Assembly: GCF_019904175.1 (NCBI RefSeq) | Contig: NZ_CP061913.1 | Location: forward strand, 4,030,001 to 4,094,000 | Origin: Dactylosporangium vinaceum | Lineage (GTDB): Bacteria; Actinomycetota; Actinomycetes; Mycobacteriales; Micromonosporaceae | Direction: 5' to 3' | Length of the DNA: 64,000 bases | Part shown: positions 36,288-45,461 of the stretch, piece after piece | How the letters are laid out: the number at the start of each line of letters is the position of its first letter | How positions within the stretch are numbered: the first letter of the stretch is position 1 | The notes under the pieces: model-generated | The model's database searches: none | Seen by the model: only the letters and a program-made list of their open reading frames with translations | What the model was told of the DNA's origin: nothing | Translations under genes and position numbers: made by a program

Positions 36288-37267
36288 GAGCGCAGCCTCG
36301 GTTCCACGACGGCGGCCAGGATGTCGACCAGCAGGTTGATGAGGACGAATCCGAGCGCGATCACCAGGACGCACACGATGACGAGGGGGTAGTCGCGGTT
36401 CTGGACCGCGTTGATGGACAGCTGGCCGATGCCGGGCCAGTTGAACACCGATTCGGTGACGACGGCCCCACCGAGCAGCACGCCGGCCTGGATGCCGATG
36501 ACGTTGAGGGTGGTGCCGAGCGCGTTGGCGACGACGTGCCGCAAGATGATCACCCGTCGCGGCAGGCCCTTGGCCCGGGCGGTGCGGATGTGCTCGGCCT
36601 GCAGGACGTCGAGCAGGGCGGTGCGGAAGACCCGGGCGATGACCGGCACGAACGCGATGGCCAGCGTCAGCGCCGGCAGCACGATCCCGTCGGCGTCGGC
36701 GCCGTCGGTGACCGCCGGGAACCAGCCGAGCCCGACCGCGAACGCCATCACGAGCAGGATGCCGATGAAGAAGGTGGGTACCGCCTCGAGCCCGACCGCG
36801 GCCGCCAGGGGCCCCCGGCGCAGGAACGACGAGCGCGCCGTAGCCGACACGTAGCCGATCAGCCCGCCCAGCCCGATGCCGAGCACCAACGCGGTCCCCC
36901 CGAGCGCGAAGCTGGCCGGCACCTTGGCCAGGGCGATGCCGAGCGGGTCGGAGCCGTAGCGGATCGATTCGGGGAAGTGGCCGGTGAGTACGTTGCCGAG
37001 GAACTTCGCGTACTGCACCGGCAGCGGCCGGTCGTAGCCCATCAGCGTGGTCAGCCGGTCGATCTCGTCGCGCGGCGCGTTGGGCGGTACGAGCAGGACG
37101 GCCGGATTGCCTGTCGAGTAGAGCGCGAAGAACACCAGCGTGATCGCCCCCCACACGGCGACCAGCCCGGTCAGCAGCCGGCCTCCGAGGTACCGCCAGC
37201 TCACGGGCGGCCGCAGCCGGCGCAGGGCGGCCACCCGGGGCGGCTGTTCGATCGCCGTGACGGACAC
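36284..37267 (-). CDS. ABC transporter permease, DppB type
   Basis: 327 residues from a GTG at 37267, chosen because GGAGG sits 7 bp upstream; an in-frame ATG at 37291 has no ribosome binding site and lies next to the operator-like site. About six helices, LTGHFPESIRYG (compare GDFG.S), EAA loop HIRTARAKGLPRR with HVVANAL, and FNWPGIGQLS near the end. First gene of operon 4. Two internal Met, no Cys. Confidence 0.9.
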   Translation of the reverse strand: MSVTAIEQPPRVAALRRLRPPVSWRYLGGRLLTGLVAVWGAITLVFFALYSTGNPAVLLVPPNAPRDEIDRLTTLMGYDRPLPVQYAKFLGNVLTGHFPESIRYGSDPLGIALAKVPASFALGGTALVLGIGLGGLIGYVSATARSSFLRRGPLAAAVGLEAVPTFFIGILLVMAFAVGLGWFPAVTDGADADGIVLPALTLAIAFVPVIARVFRTALLDVLQAEHIRTARAKGLPRRVIILRHVVANALGTTLNVIGIQAGVLLGGAVVTESVFNWPGIGQLSINAVQNRDYPLVIVCVLVIALGFVLINLLVDILAAVVEPRLRS

Positions 37268-37291
37268 GACACGCACCTCCAGTTTGTCCAT

Positions 37292-37316
37292 TTAAAAGAT
37301 CGAATTAATAGGAATT
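37292..37316. promoter_or_regulatory. Candidate operator half-site F1 (operon 4)
   Basis: Read on the minus strand, AATTCCTAT is a perfect arm; after the 7-bp spacer the other arm (ATCTTTTAA) is only A/T-rich. It ends 25 bp before the chosen start of operon 4. Confidence 0.4.
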
Positions 37317-37372
37317 TGGGCCGAGTTGCGTTCCGCCGTGCATTTGGTGCGTTAGACGCTAGGCGACGCCCA

Positions 37373-37397
37373 TTAACCTATCTTACCGATATGAATA
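37373..37397. promoter_or_regulatory. Candidate operator F2 (operon 4 upstream region)
   Basis: Arms TTAACCTAT and ATATGAATA around the spacer CTTACCG, just after the peptidase E stop codon and about 105 bp upstream of operon 4. With F1 it forms a pair 81 bp apart. The 9-7-9 layout and ACCG-ending spacer match sites A, B and C1. Confidence 0.5.
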
Positions 37398-37405
37398 AGA
37401 GGTTA

Positions 37406-38116
37406 TTACGCGGGCGCAGGTGGGAGGCTGGGGCTGATGGTGGCGTCGTGCGGGTGGAGCCGCCAGCGGCCGTCGGAGACGACGTCGACCTGAGTGTCGT
37501 CGACGCGGACGGCGGTGTCGTCGTCGATGAAGTAGATGGGGAAGTCGGCGCGGGCGGCGATGGCGTCGGCCCAGGCGTCGTCGCGCTCGGGGAAGTCGGG
37601 GGAGTAGAGGTGCGGCTTGAGGTACCAGTCGAAGAGGCCGAACGGTGCCTCGACGGTGGTGGCGCCGAGCAGGTGCAGGTCGGCGGCGTCGCCGATGACC
37701 TCGGCGGCGTGCTCGGTCAGGTGCCGGCTGAAGATCATGGAGCCGGCGCTCAGGCCGACGTAGACGCGGCTCTCCAGGGCCTCCAGGAAGATGCCGGTCA
37801 GGTTGTTGCCGGTGATGCTGCGGGCCAGGTGGTAGTGGTTGCCGCCGCTGACGTAGATGACGTCGGCCTGCAGGAGCCGGTCGCGCACCAGCGTCGGTGG
37901 CAGGCCGTTGAGCTCGAGGACGTCGAACTGCCGCCAGCCCAGTCCGTGCACCCGGGCCAGGTCCTGCAGCACCCAGCTGTGGTCGCCGGGCTCGGCCATG
38001 GACGCGGTCGCGATGTAGACCACGTTCGCCGCCGCGAACGGCCGCCCGACCAGCTCCCCGAGCGCGTCGAGCAGCCTCGCGTTGCGCAGGCCGCCCGATG
38101 TCAGCAACAGTTTCAT
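37406..38116 (-). CDS. Peptidase E-like serine hydrolase (S51 family)
   Basis: 236 residues from the ATG at 38116; a TTG at 38128 is the alternative, and neither has a clear ribosome binding site. S51 features: SGGNHYHLARSI and the nucleophile Ser in VGLSAGSMIFS. The family cleaves Asp-X dipeptides or related small substrates in the cytoplasm. It precedes operon 4 on the same strand but is separated by operator-like sites. Two internal Met, no Cys. Confidence 0.87.
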   Translation of the reverse strand: MKLLLTSGGLRNARLLDALGELVGRPFAAANVVYIATASMAEPGDHSWVLQDLARVHGLGWRQFDVLELNGLPPTLVRDRLLQADVIYVSGGNHYHLARSITGNNLTGIFLEALESRVYVGLSAGSMIFSRHLTEHAAEVIGDAADLHLLGATTVEAPFGLFDWYLKPHLYSPDFPERDDAWADAIAARADFPIYFIDDDTAVRVDDTQVDVVSDGRWRLHPHDATISPSLPPAPA

Positions 38117-38198
38117 CAGCGCAGCCAACCACGCCGGTCAACCCCGTTGCCGGCCGTCCGGCGTGGGTCGGGCCGGGAGGTGTGGCCCGAGTGCGCCT

Positions 38199-38223
38199 AA
38201 TTCCTATCGATCTCGTAGGATAC
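38199..38223. promoter_or_regulatory. Candidate sulfur-regulon operator, site E (M20 gene)
   Basis: Arms AATTCCTAT and GTAGGATAC around the spacer CGATCTC, ending 5 bp before the M20 start codon; a bound protein would cover the ribosome binding region and probably the transcription start. Confidence 0.55.
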
Positions 38224-38227
38224 GGAG

Positions 38228-39532
38228 ATGACGAGGAGCGCTGCGGACGAGGTTGCCGGGCTGGCGAGTGAGCTGATCCGGATCGACACCACGAACACCG
38301 GGGACCCGGCGACGCTCAAGGGGGAGCGGGCCGCGGCCGAGTTCGTGGCGGAGCAGCTGGCCGAGGTGGGGTACGAGCCGCAGTACGTCGAGTCGGGGCC
38401 GGGGCGGGGGAACGTCGTCGTGCGGCTCGAAGGGGCCGATTCGAGCCGGGGCGGGCTGCTCGTGCACGGGCATCTCGATGTCGTGCCGGCCGATCCGGCC
38501 GAGTGGTCCGTGCACCCCTTCTCCGGGGAGATCCGCGACGGCTACGTGTGGGGGCGCGGCGCGATCGACATGAAGCACATGGTGGCCATGAGTGTCGCGG
38601 TCGCCCGGGAGTTCAAGCGGGCGGGCACGGTACCGCCGCGGGATCTGGTCTTTGCGTTTCTGGCCGACGAGGAGGCCGGCGGGTTCAACGGGGCCCGGTG
38701 GCTGGTGCAGCATCGGGCCGATCTCTTCGACGGGGTCACCGAGGCGGTCAGCGAGGTCGGCGGGTTCTCGCTGACGCTCCGCGACGACGTGCGGGCCTAT
38801 CTGGTCGAGACGGCGCAGAAGGGCATCATGTGGCTGCGGCTCAAGGCCCGCGGCACCGCCGGGCACGGGTCGATGGTGCACACCGACAACGCTGTGGCCA
38901 AACTCGCCGCCGCCATCGCCCGGCTCGACGCGCACCGGTTCCCGATCGTGCTCACCGGGGCCACCCGCGAGTTCCTGGAGGGCGTGGCTGAGCTCACCGG
39001 GGTGCCGTTCGACCCCGACGACCCGGAGGCGGCCGTCGCCCGGCTCGGCACCGTGGCCCGGCTCATCGGGGCGACGCTGCGCGACACGGCCAACGTGACC
39101 ATGTTCAACGCCGGGTACAAGACGAACGTGGTGCCGTCGGTGGCCGAGGCGACAGTCGACGGGCGGATGCTGCCGGGGCGGGAGGACGTCTTCGCCAGGA
39201 CCCTGGCCGAGGTGCTGGGGCCGGACGTCGAACTCGACTGGGATCAGCTGCCGCCGGTGGAGACCTCGTTCGACGGGCACCTCGTCGACGCCATGACGGC
39301 GGCGATCGCGGCCGAGGACCCGGGGGCGCGGCTGCTGCCGTACATGCTGTCCGCCGGTACCGATGCCAAGTCGTTCCAGCTGCTCGGCATCCGCAACTTC
39401 GGGTTCGCGCCGCTGAAGCTGCCGGCCGACCTGGACTTCACGGCGCTCTTCCACGGTGTCGACGAGCGGGTGCCGGTCGACGGGCTCGAGTTCGGCACCC
39501 GCGTGCTGACCCGCTTCCTGCTCAGCAGCTGA
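38228..39532 (+). CDS. M20 family metallopeptidase / deacylase (ArgE/DapE/ACY1)
   Basis: 434 residues. Zinc ligands and catalytic residues are recognisable: HGHLDVVP (His and Asp), GRGAIDMK (bridging Asp), FLADEEAGG (general base Glu and metal Glu), and the lid-domain TAGHGSM; the last metal His is in ALFHGVDERVP. Family members remove N-acyl groups from amino acids or cleave dipeptides. The operator-like site just upstream suggests a sulfur role, for example deacetylating an N-acetyl S-modified cysteine as SndA (YtnL) does in Bacillus subtilis (inference). Nine internal Met, so it is not sulfur-poor like its neighbours. Confidence 0.92.
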   Translation: MTRSAADEVAGLASELIRIDTTNTGDPATLKGERAAAEFVAEQLAEVGYEPQYVESGPGRGNVVVRLEGADSSRGGLLVHGHLDVVPADPAEWSVHPFSGEIRDGYVWGRGAIDMKHMVAMSVAVAREFKRAGTVPPRDLVFAFLADEEAGGFNGARWLVQHRADLFDGVTEAVSEVGGFSLTLRDDVRAYLVETAQKGIMWLRLKARGTAGHGSMVHTDNAVAKLAAAIARLDAHRFPIVLTGATREFLEGVAELTGVPFDPDDPEAAVARLGTVARLIGATLRDTANVTMFNAGYKTNVVPSVAEATVDGRMLPGREDVFARTLAEVLGPDVELDWDQLPPVETSFDGHLVDAMTAAIAAEDPGARLLPYMLSAGTDAKSFQLLGIRNFGFAPLKLPADLDFTALFHGVDERVPVDGLEFGTRVLTRFLLSS

Positions 39533-39540
39533 GCCGCGCC

Positions 39541-39573
39541 GCGCCCGGCCGGGCGGTCCAGCCGGCCGGGCGC
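39541..39573 (+). terminator. Hairpin terminator after the M20 gene
   Basis: GCGCCCGGCCGG and CCGGCCGGGCGC form a perfect 12-bp stem with a 9-nt loop, 9 bp after the stop codon. Confidence 0.75.
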
Positions 39574-39620
39574 AGGTCACCGTCCCGTCATATGGGAAGG
39601 ACTCAACGCATCGACCTCCG

Positions 39621-39645
39621 TTTTCCTATTATCCAGATAGGAAAG
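39621..39645. promoter_or_regulatory. Candidate sulfur-regulon operator, site D (operon 5)
   Basis: The clearest copy: arms TTTTCCTAT and ATAGGAAAG (8 of 9 complementary) around the spacer TATCCAG, ending 21 bp before the operon 5 start. Confidence 0.7.
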
Positions 39646-39665
39646 ATCGCTATTGGGGGGTGGGC

Positions 39666-41204
39666 GTGGATCGCCGTCAGGTGCTTGCCGCATTCGCTGG
39701 TGGCGGACTCGCCGCCCTGCTCGGCGCGTGTGGCGTCGGCGAGGAGACCGGGGGCGGTGACCGGCGGGGCGGAACACTGCGAGCCGGTGCGCCGCCGCCG
39801 CCCACCGCCGTGGACCCGGTCACCATGTACGACGGGACCGCGATCGCCATCGTCCAGCTGGTCGCGGAGTACCTCATCTGGCTGGACAAGGACTTCAAGC
39901 TCGTCCCGCGGCTCGCCGAGTCGTGGCAGTCCGCCGACGGTGGGAAGCGCTGGACGTTCAAGCTGCGCCCGGGCGTGACCTTCTCCGACGGCACCCCTCT
40001 CGACGCGCAGACCGTCAAGGCCTCGTTCGACCGGCTGCTCGACCCGGCGAGCAAGTCGGCCGCCCTGTCCGCGTTCGGCACCGTGCTCAAGGCCGGCGGC
40101 GTGAGCGCTCCCGACGCCGGCACTGTCGAGTTCGCACTGCAGCGGCCGTTCGGCGACTTCCCGTACCTCGTCTCGGCCGGCAACTACAACGCGCTCATCC
40201 TCAAACAGGACTACGCCGGGGACTTCACCAAGCACGCGATCGGGACCGGCCCGTTCGTGCTCACCGGCTACAACGCCTCGACCGGGGCCAGCTTCACCCG
40301 CAACGAGAAGTACTGGGACGCCGGCAAGCCGTACCTCGACGGCGTCGAGCTCAAGTTCTACGCCGACGACCAGGCCGACCTGCTCGCGCTGCAGGGCGGC
40401 GACATCGACGTGCAGATCCTCAGCCGGGCCGCCCTGGCCCAGCCCCTTGCCGGTACCGGAGCCGTCGATGTCGACACCGTCAAGGGCACCGGCGTCACGG
40501 TGCTGACCCTGCGCACCGACAAGCCTCCGTTCGACCGCAAAGAGGTCCGCCAGGCCGTCGCCTACGCCCTCGGCCGCCCGGCCATCCTGCAGTCGATCGG
40601 CAGTGGCGTCGGCGACCTCGGCAACGACCACCTCCTGGCCCCCCTGTTCCCGGCCGCCCCGACGGACCTGGCCCAGCGCGCGCAGGACAAGGCCAAGGTG
40701 GCCGCGCTCCTGCAAGGCGCCGAGCTGCGCTTCACGCTGACGTTCGAGCCGCCGGACAAGGACTACGCGGTCACCGTCCAGAACCAGCTCAAGCAGGCCG
40801 GCATCACCGTCGAGCTGGACCAGCGCTCGTCCAAGGACTTCTACGGCGGCGACCAGGCCAAGGACACCCCGTGGCTGTTCACCCAGGCCAACCTGGTCGG
40901 CTGGGCCGGCCGGGCGGTCCCGAGCCAGCTGGTCATCCCGATGGTGAAGTCCGGCGGCGTGTGGAACGGCTCGAAATACGCCAACCCCGAACTGGACGCG
41001 GCCGCCGACGCCTACGACACCGCCACCACCGACGCCGCCCGCAAGGCCGCCGCCGCGACCGTCGCGACGATCCTCCACGAGGACGTGCCGGTCATCATCG
41101 CCTACTGGAGCGGGACGGTGCGGGCCTACCAGGGCAAGAAGTTCAAGGGCGTGCAGGCCCACCCCGCCCAGTACGTCGACTTCAGCTCGGTCACGAGAGC
41201 CTGA
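39666..41204 (+). CDS. ABC transporter substrate-binding lipoprotein, family 5, Tat-type signal
   Basis: 512 residues from the GTG at 39666, placed by the GGGGGGTGG tract just upstream; a GTG at 39660 is the alternative. The signal DRRQVLAAFAGGGLAALLGAC has a twin-arginine motif and lipobox LGAC (shown here only as description: RR at 3-4, Cys near 21-22). Mature part is an SBP_bac_5 fold (RWTFKLRPGVTFSDG, IGTGPFVLTGY, VRQAVAYALGRPAI). Two internal Met, no Cys apart from the lipobox. First gene of operon 5. Confidence 0.92.
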   Translation: MDRRQVLAAFAGGGLAALLGACGVGEETGGGDRRGGTLRAGAPPPPTAVDPVTMYDGTAIAIVQLVAEYLIWLDKDFKLVPRLAESWQSADGGKRWTFKLRPGVTFSDGTPLDAQTVKASFDRLLDPASKSAALSAFGTVLKAGGVSAPDAGTVEFALQRPFGDFPYLVSAGNYNALILKQDYAGDFTKHAIGTGPFVLTGYNASTGASFTRNEKYWDAGKPYLDGVELKFYADDQADLLALQGGDIDVQILSRAALAQPLAGTGAVDVDTVKGTGVTVLTLRTDKPPFDRKEVRQAVAYALGRPAILQSIGSGVGDLGNDHLLAPLFPAAPTDLAQRAQDKAKVAALLQGAELRFTLTFEPPDKDYAVTVQNQLKQAGITVELDQRSSKDFYGGDQAKDTPWLFTQANLVGWAGRAVPSQLVIPMVKSGGVWNGSKYANPELDAAADAYDTATTDAARKAAAATVATILHEDVPVIIAYWSGTVRAYQGKKFKGVQAHPAQYVDFSSVTRA

Positions 41205-41205
41205 C

Positions 41206-42147
41206 GTGCGCCGCCGCCTGGCCGCCGTGCCGCTGACCCTGCTCGGCGTGTCGCTGCTGGTCTTCCTCGCCACCGACGTGCTGCCGGGCGACGTCGGCCG
41301 CACCGTGCTCGGCCGGGAGGCGAGCGCCGAGGCCGTCGCCGCGTACAACCGGCAGCTCGGCCTGGACGATCCGGTCTGGCTGCGGTACATCCACTGGCTC
41401 TGGCACTTCATCACCGGAGACTGGGGCGTCTCCTACACACTGCGGGAGCCGGTCGCGGGCCTCGTCCGCGACCGGCTCGCCGCCTCCCTCACCCTGGCCC
41501 TCTTCGCCTTCGTGCTGCTGGTCCCGGTCGCGGTCGGCGCCGGCCTGGCCGCCGGGGCCCGGCACGACACCTGGCTCGACCGGGTCATCAGCGCCACCGG
41601 CCTGGCCCTCGGGGCCACGCCCGAGTTCGTCACCGGCGTCGTGCTGCTTGTCGTCTTCGCCGTGCAGCTGCACTGGTTCCCGGTCTCGGCCCGGTCCGAG
41701 CCCGGTGACGGCCCCCTGGCCGTGCTGGCCCGGCTGTTCCTGCCGGCCCTGTCGCTGGTCCTGCTGTGCACGGGGTACGTGGCCCGGCACGTGCGGGCCA
41801 GCACCATCGCGGTCGTCGGCGGCGGCTACGTGCGCGCGGCCCGGCTGCGCGGCACGCCCCCGGGCCGCATCCTGACCCGGCACGTGCTGCGCAACGCGAC
41901 AGTCCCGGCCACCAGCGCGCTCGGCGTGCAGCTGCAGTTCCTGCTCGGCGGCCTGGTCGTCGTCGAGCTGCTCTTCAACTACCCGGGCCTCGGCGCGCTG
42001 CTGCTGCAGTCGGCCGTGGACAAGGACGTCCCGACGCTGCAGGCGACGGCGATGGTGCTCGGCCTGGCCTACCTGGCGGTGACGCTGCTGACCGACCTTA
42101 CCTACCGGCTGCTCGACCCCCGGGTCCGGTTCGAGGTGCGGGCGTGA
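41206..42147 (+). CDS. ABC transporter permease, DppB type
   Basis: 313 residues, GTG one base after the upstream stop. MRRRLAAVPLTLLGVSLL start, loop with ITGDWGVSYTLREPV, EAA loop YVRAARLRGTPPGR and HVLRNATVP, C-terminal NYPGLGALLL and LDPRVRF. About six helices. One internal Met, one Cys (LLCTGY). Confidence 0.93.
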   Translation: MRRRLAAVPLTLLGVSLLVFLATDVLPGDVGRTVLGREASAEAVAAYNRQLGLDDPVWLRYIHWLWHFITGDWGVSYTLREPVAGLVRDRLAASLTLALFAFVLLVPVAVGAGLAAGARHDTWLDRVISATGLALGATPEFVTGVVLLVVFAVQLHWFPVSARSEPGDGPLAVLARLFLPALSLVLLCTGYVARHVRASTIAVVGGGYVRAARLRGTPPGRILTRHVLRNATVPATSALGVQLQFLLGGLVVVELLFNYPGLGALLLQSAVDKDVPTLQATAMVLGLAYLAVTLLTDLTYRLLDPRVRFEVRA

Positions 42148-42935
42148 CGGCCCGGCTGGCGGCCCTCGTCATCGTGCTGTGGGCTGTCGTGGCGATACTG
42201 TGGCCGCACCTGACGCCGCACGACCCCGCCCTGCAGGACCCGGCCCTGCGCCTGCGGCCACCCGGCCCCGGGCACTGGCTCGGCACCGACCAGTTCGGTC
42301 GTGACGTGCTGTCCCGGCTCCTCGCCGGCGCCCGTCCGGTCCTGCTCGTCGCCCCGCCGGCGACCGCGATCGGCGTGCTCGCCGGCACGGCCCTGGGCCT
42401 GGCCGCCGGCACCGTGCGCGGCTGGTTCGACGACATCGTCATGCGGGTCCTCGACGCCCTCATGGTGTTCCCGACGGTCATCGCCGCGGTCCTGTTCATC
42501 GCCCTGCTCGGCCGCTCGCCGCTGGTCGTGGTGCTCGTCGTCGGGGCCGCGTTCGTGCCGATCGTCGCCCGCTCGGTGCGGGCCGTGACCCTTGTCGAGC
42601 GGGAGAAGCCCTACGTCGACGCGGCCCGGCTGCGCGGTGAGCCGCCCCGCTCGCTGATGCTGCGCGAGATCCTGCCGAACATCCGCGGTACCGTGCTTGT
42701 CGAGGCCACCTCCCGGCTCGGCGACGCGGTCTTCGCGGCCGCGACCCTGTCGTTCCTGGGGCTGGGCCAGCCGCCGGGCTCGCCCGAGTGGGGCGCCGCG
42801 GTCTCCGACAACCGCGTGTGGCTGCCGGTCGCGCCCTGGACGGTCCTGGCCCCGGCCCTCGCGATCGGCTCCCTGGTCGTCGCGGTCGCCCTGCTCAGCG
42901 ACGCCCTGCGGCATCGGCTCGAGGCGGCGCCGTGA
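42144..42935 (+). CDS. ABC transporter permease, DppC type
   Basis: 263 residues, GTG in a GTGA overlap. GHWLGTDQFGRDVLSRLL after the first helix, EAA loop YVDAARLRGEPPR with EILPNIRG, late SFLGLGQPPGSPEWGAA. Somewhat short at the N-terminus but complete. Three internal Met, no Cys. Confidence 0.93.
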   Translation: MTARLAALVIVLWAVVAILWPHLTPHDPALQDPALRLRPPGPGHWLGTDQFGRDVLSRLLAGARPVLLVAPPATAIGVLAGTALGLAAGTVRGWFDDIVMRVLDALMVFPTVIAAVLFIALLGRSPLVVVLVVGAAFVPIVARSVRAVTLVEREKPYVDAARLRGEPPRSLMLREILPNIRGTVLVEATSRLGDAVFAAATLSFLGLGQPPGSPEWGAAVSDNRVWLPVAPWTVLAPALAIGSLVVAVALLSDALRHRLEAAP

Positions 42936-44809
42936 CCGCGATGCTGCACGTCGAAGGCCTCTCGGCCGCTTATGGGGCAGCAGGTGTACTGCACGACGTC
43001 GCCCTCACCGTGGAGCCGGGCGAGACCTTCGGCCTCGTCGGCGAATCCGGCTGCGGCAAGTCCACGCTCGGCTACCTCCTCGGCGGGCACCTGCAGCCCG
43101 GCGGCCGCCACACCGGCGGGCGGATCGTCGTCGACGGCACCGACGTGCTCGCCCTGGCCCCGGCCGCCCTGCGCCGCTGGCGCCGCGAAACCGTCGCCTT
43201 CGTCCACCAGGACGGCGCCGGCGCCCTCGACCCCACCATGCGGGCCGGCGCCCAGGTCGCCGAGGTCCTCCGGCTGCGCGGCGCCGGCCGCCGGGAAGCC
43301 GCCGCCGAGGCGTCCGCCCTGCTGGAGCGGGTCGGGCTCCCGCCCGGCGCCGCCCGCCGCTATCCCCACCAGCTCTCCGGCGGCCAGCGCCAGCGGGTCA
43401 TGATCGCCGCCGTCCTCGCCGCCCGGCCCCGCCTGCTCGTCCTCGACGAGCCGACCACCGGCCTCGACGCGGCCGTCCAGGCCGACGTCCTGGACCTGCT
43501 CACCCGCCTGCGCGCCAACCTCGATGCGGCGGCCGTGCTCATCAGCCACGACCTCGACCTCGTCGGGCGGCACTGCGACCGCATCGGCGTGCTCTACGCC
43601 GGCCGCCTGGTCGAGACCGGCCCGGCCGCCGCGGTCCTGGCCGACCCCGAGCACCCGTACACCGCCGGGCTGCTCGACAGCGCCCCGCGCCTCGGCGAGC
43701 CCCGCGCCACCCGCCGCCTGACCCCGATCCCCGGTCGGCCGCCACTGCCGGGCGAGACCGGCCACGGCTGCGTCTTCGCGCCGCGCTGCCCGGTGGCCAC
43801 CGCCGACTGCACGGCGAGCGAGCCGGTCCTGACCGGCTCCGTGGCCTGCTTCCACCCCCGCACCGCACCCCGGAGCCGGGCCCCCGGCGAGCCGTCTCCC
43901 GCGCCGGGCCCGCCGCTGCTGGAGGTCCGGGGCCTGACCCGCCGGCACGGGGCGGCCGTGGTGCTGGACCACGTCGACCTCACCATCCGGGCCGGCGAGG
44001 TGCTGGGCCTGGTCGGGGAGTCCGGCAGCGGCAAGACCACCCTGGCCCGGGCCATCGCCGGGCTGCACGCCGACGGCTCCGGCGACCTGCGCCTCGACGG
44101 CGCCGACCTGCCGCCCCGGCTGGAGCGCCGCGACCAGGCCGTGCGCCGCCGAATCCAGATGGTCTTCCAGGACCCGGAGACCACGCTGAACCCGGCCCAG
44201 ACCGTCCGGCAGATCCTCGAACGGGCCCGCCGGACCCTCGGCGGCGACGCGGACGTGCACACCCTCGCGGCCCGGGCCCGGATCGACGCCGAACTGCTGC
44301 CGCGCCGGCCCGATCGGCTCTCCGGCGGCCAGCGGCAGCGGGTCGCGATCGCCCGCAGCTTCGCCGGCCGGCCCGCGCTGGTGATCTGCGACGAGCCCGT
44401 CTCCGCGCTCGACGTGAGCGTGCAGGCGGCCGTGCTGGAGGTGTTGGCCGCGGAGCGGGCCGCGGCCGGCACCTCCTACCTGTTCATCTCCCACGACCTG
44501 GCCGTCGTCGGCTACCTGGCCGACCGCGTCGCGGTGCTCTACCGCGGCGCCCTGGTCGAGCAGGGCCCGGCCGGGGCCGTGCTGGCCGGCCCGCACCACC
44601 CCTACACCGCGGTCCTCGTCGGCGCCGCCCGCCCCGCCCCGCCCGCGCCCGCCCCGCCCGCCGGCTGCCGCTTCTTCGGGGCCTGCCCGCAGCGCATCGC
44701 CGGCGTCTGCGACACCACCACACCACCCGCCGCCGACCTCGGGTCCGGGCACACCGTCCGGTGCCACCTGGAGCCGGCCGCGCTGCCATCGATTGGAGTC
44801 CGCACATGA
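42932..44809 (+). CDS. ABC transporter ATPase with two fused nucleotide-binding domains, Cys-rich tails retained
   Basis: 625 residues, GTG in a GTGA overlap. First domain about 4-300 (Walker [32 protein letters not shown]), second about 325-600 (Walker [32 protein letters not shown]). Each domain ends with the oligopeptide-transporter C-terminal region: [15 protein letters not shown] and [16 protein letters not shown]. About a dozen Cys and several Met, in contrast to the fused ATPases of operons 3 and 4, which lack these tails. Confidence 0.92.
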   Translation: MTAMLHVEGLSAAYGAAGVLHDVALTVEPGETFGLVGESGCGKSTLGYLLGGHLQPGGRHTGGRIVVDGTDVLALAPAALRRWRRETVAFVHQDGAGALDPTMRAGAQVAEVLRLRGAGRREAAAEASALLERVGLPPGAARRYPHQLSGGQRQRVMIAAVLAARPRLLVLDEPTTGLDAAVQADVLDLLTRLRANLDAAAVLISHDLDLVGRHCDRIGVLYAGRLVETGPAAAVLADPEHPYTAGLLDSAPRLGEPRATRRLTPIPGRPPLPGETGHGCVFAPRCPVATADCTASEPVLTGSVACFHPRTAPRSRAPGEPSPAPGPPLLEVRGLTRRHGAAVVLDHVDLTIRAGEVLGLVGESGSGKTTLARAIAGLHADGSGDLRLDGADLPPRLERRDQAVRRRIQMVFQDPETTLNPAQTVRQILERARRTLGGDADVHTLAARARIDAELLPRRPDRLSGGQRQRVAIARSFAGRPALVICDEPVSALDVSVQAAVLEVLAAERAAAGTSYLFISHDLAVVGYLADRVAVLYRGALVEQGPAGAVLAGPHHPYTAVLVGAARPAPPAPAPPAGCRFFGACPQRIAGVCDTTTPPAADLGSGHTVRCHLEPAALPSIGVRT

Positions 44810-45450
44810 CCGTGCCCACCCGGGCCGTCGAGAACGAGTTCGCCGACCTGCGCGCCCGCTCGGACCCGCCACCGACAGTCATCCGCCGCTGGGTGAACGT
44901 CACCTCCGGCGGCCACATCAGCGCCGTCGTCTGGGGTGCCGGCCCCCCGGAGATCGTCCTGCTGCACGACCGCGGCGCCGACGCCCGCGCCTTCGACCGG
45001 CTCCTGGCCACCGTGGACCGCCCGGCGGCCGCGCTGGACCTGCCAGGTCACGGCCGGTCCAGCGGCACCGCCCAGGAGCCCCCCGCGGCCAGCCGGCTGG
45101 CCCGGCCGATCGTCGAGGCGATCGGCTCCTTCGCGCCGCGGCACCGCCTCGTCCTCGCACACGGGCTCGGCGCCCGGGTGGCCCTGCACGCCGCCACCCG
45201 CAACCCGGCCGCGATCGCCCGGCTCGTGCTCGTCGACACCCTGCCCGGCGCCGCCCCCGAGGACGAGCCGCTGTGGGAGCGGCTCGCGGTCCTGCGCCAG
45301 CCGCCGCTGCTGGTCCGCAGCCACGACGGCCCGCTGTCCGACGCCGACGTCCAGCACTTCGCCCTGGCCACCCCGGCCGGGTCGGTCACGACCGTCGCCG
45401 GCACCGACCCGGCCACGCTCGCCGACATCATCGACACCGCCCTGCACTGA
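44806..45450 (+). CDS. Alpha/beta hydrolase-fold protein with degenerate active site
   Basis: 214 residues, ATG in an ATGA overlap. The fold is clear (GPPEIVLLHDRGADARAFDRL, DLPGHGRSSG, an elbow followed by VALHAA). The nucleophile elbow reads AHGLGA where the family has GHSLGG, so the serine is glycine; the usual His position near the end reads AGTDPATL; the oxyanion HG is HD. Probably not a hydrolase; it could be a binding or scaffolding partner of the oxygenase downstream, or use another chemistry. No internal Met, no Cys. Confidence 0.82.
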   Translation: MTVPTRAVENEFADLRARSDPPPTVIRRWVNVTSGGHISAVVWGAGPPEIVLLHDRGADARAFDRLLATVDRPAAALDLPGHGRSSGTAQEPPAASRLARPIVEAIGSFAPRHRLVLAHGLGARVALHAATRNPAAIARLVLVDTLPGAAPEDEPLWERLAVLRQPPLLVRSHDGPLSDADVQHFALATPAGSVTTVAGTDPATLADIIDTALH

Positions 45451-45461
45451 GGAGGACCGCC

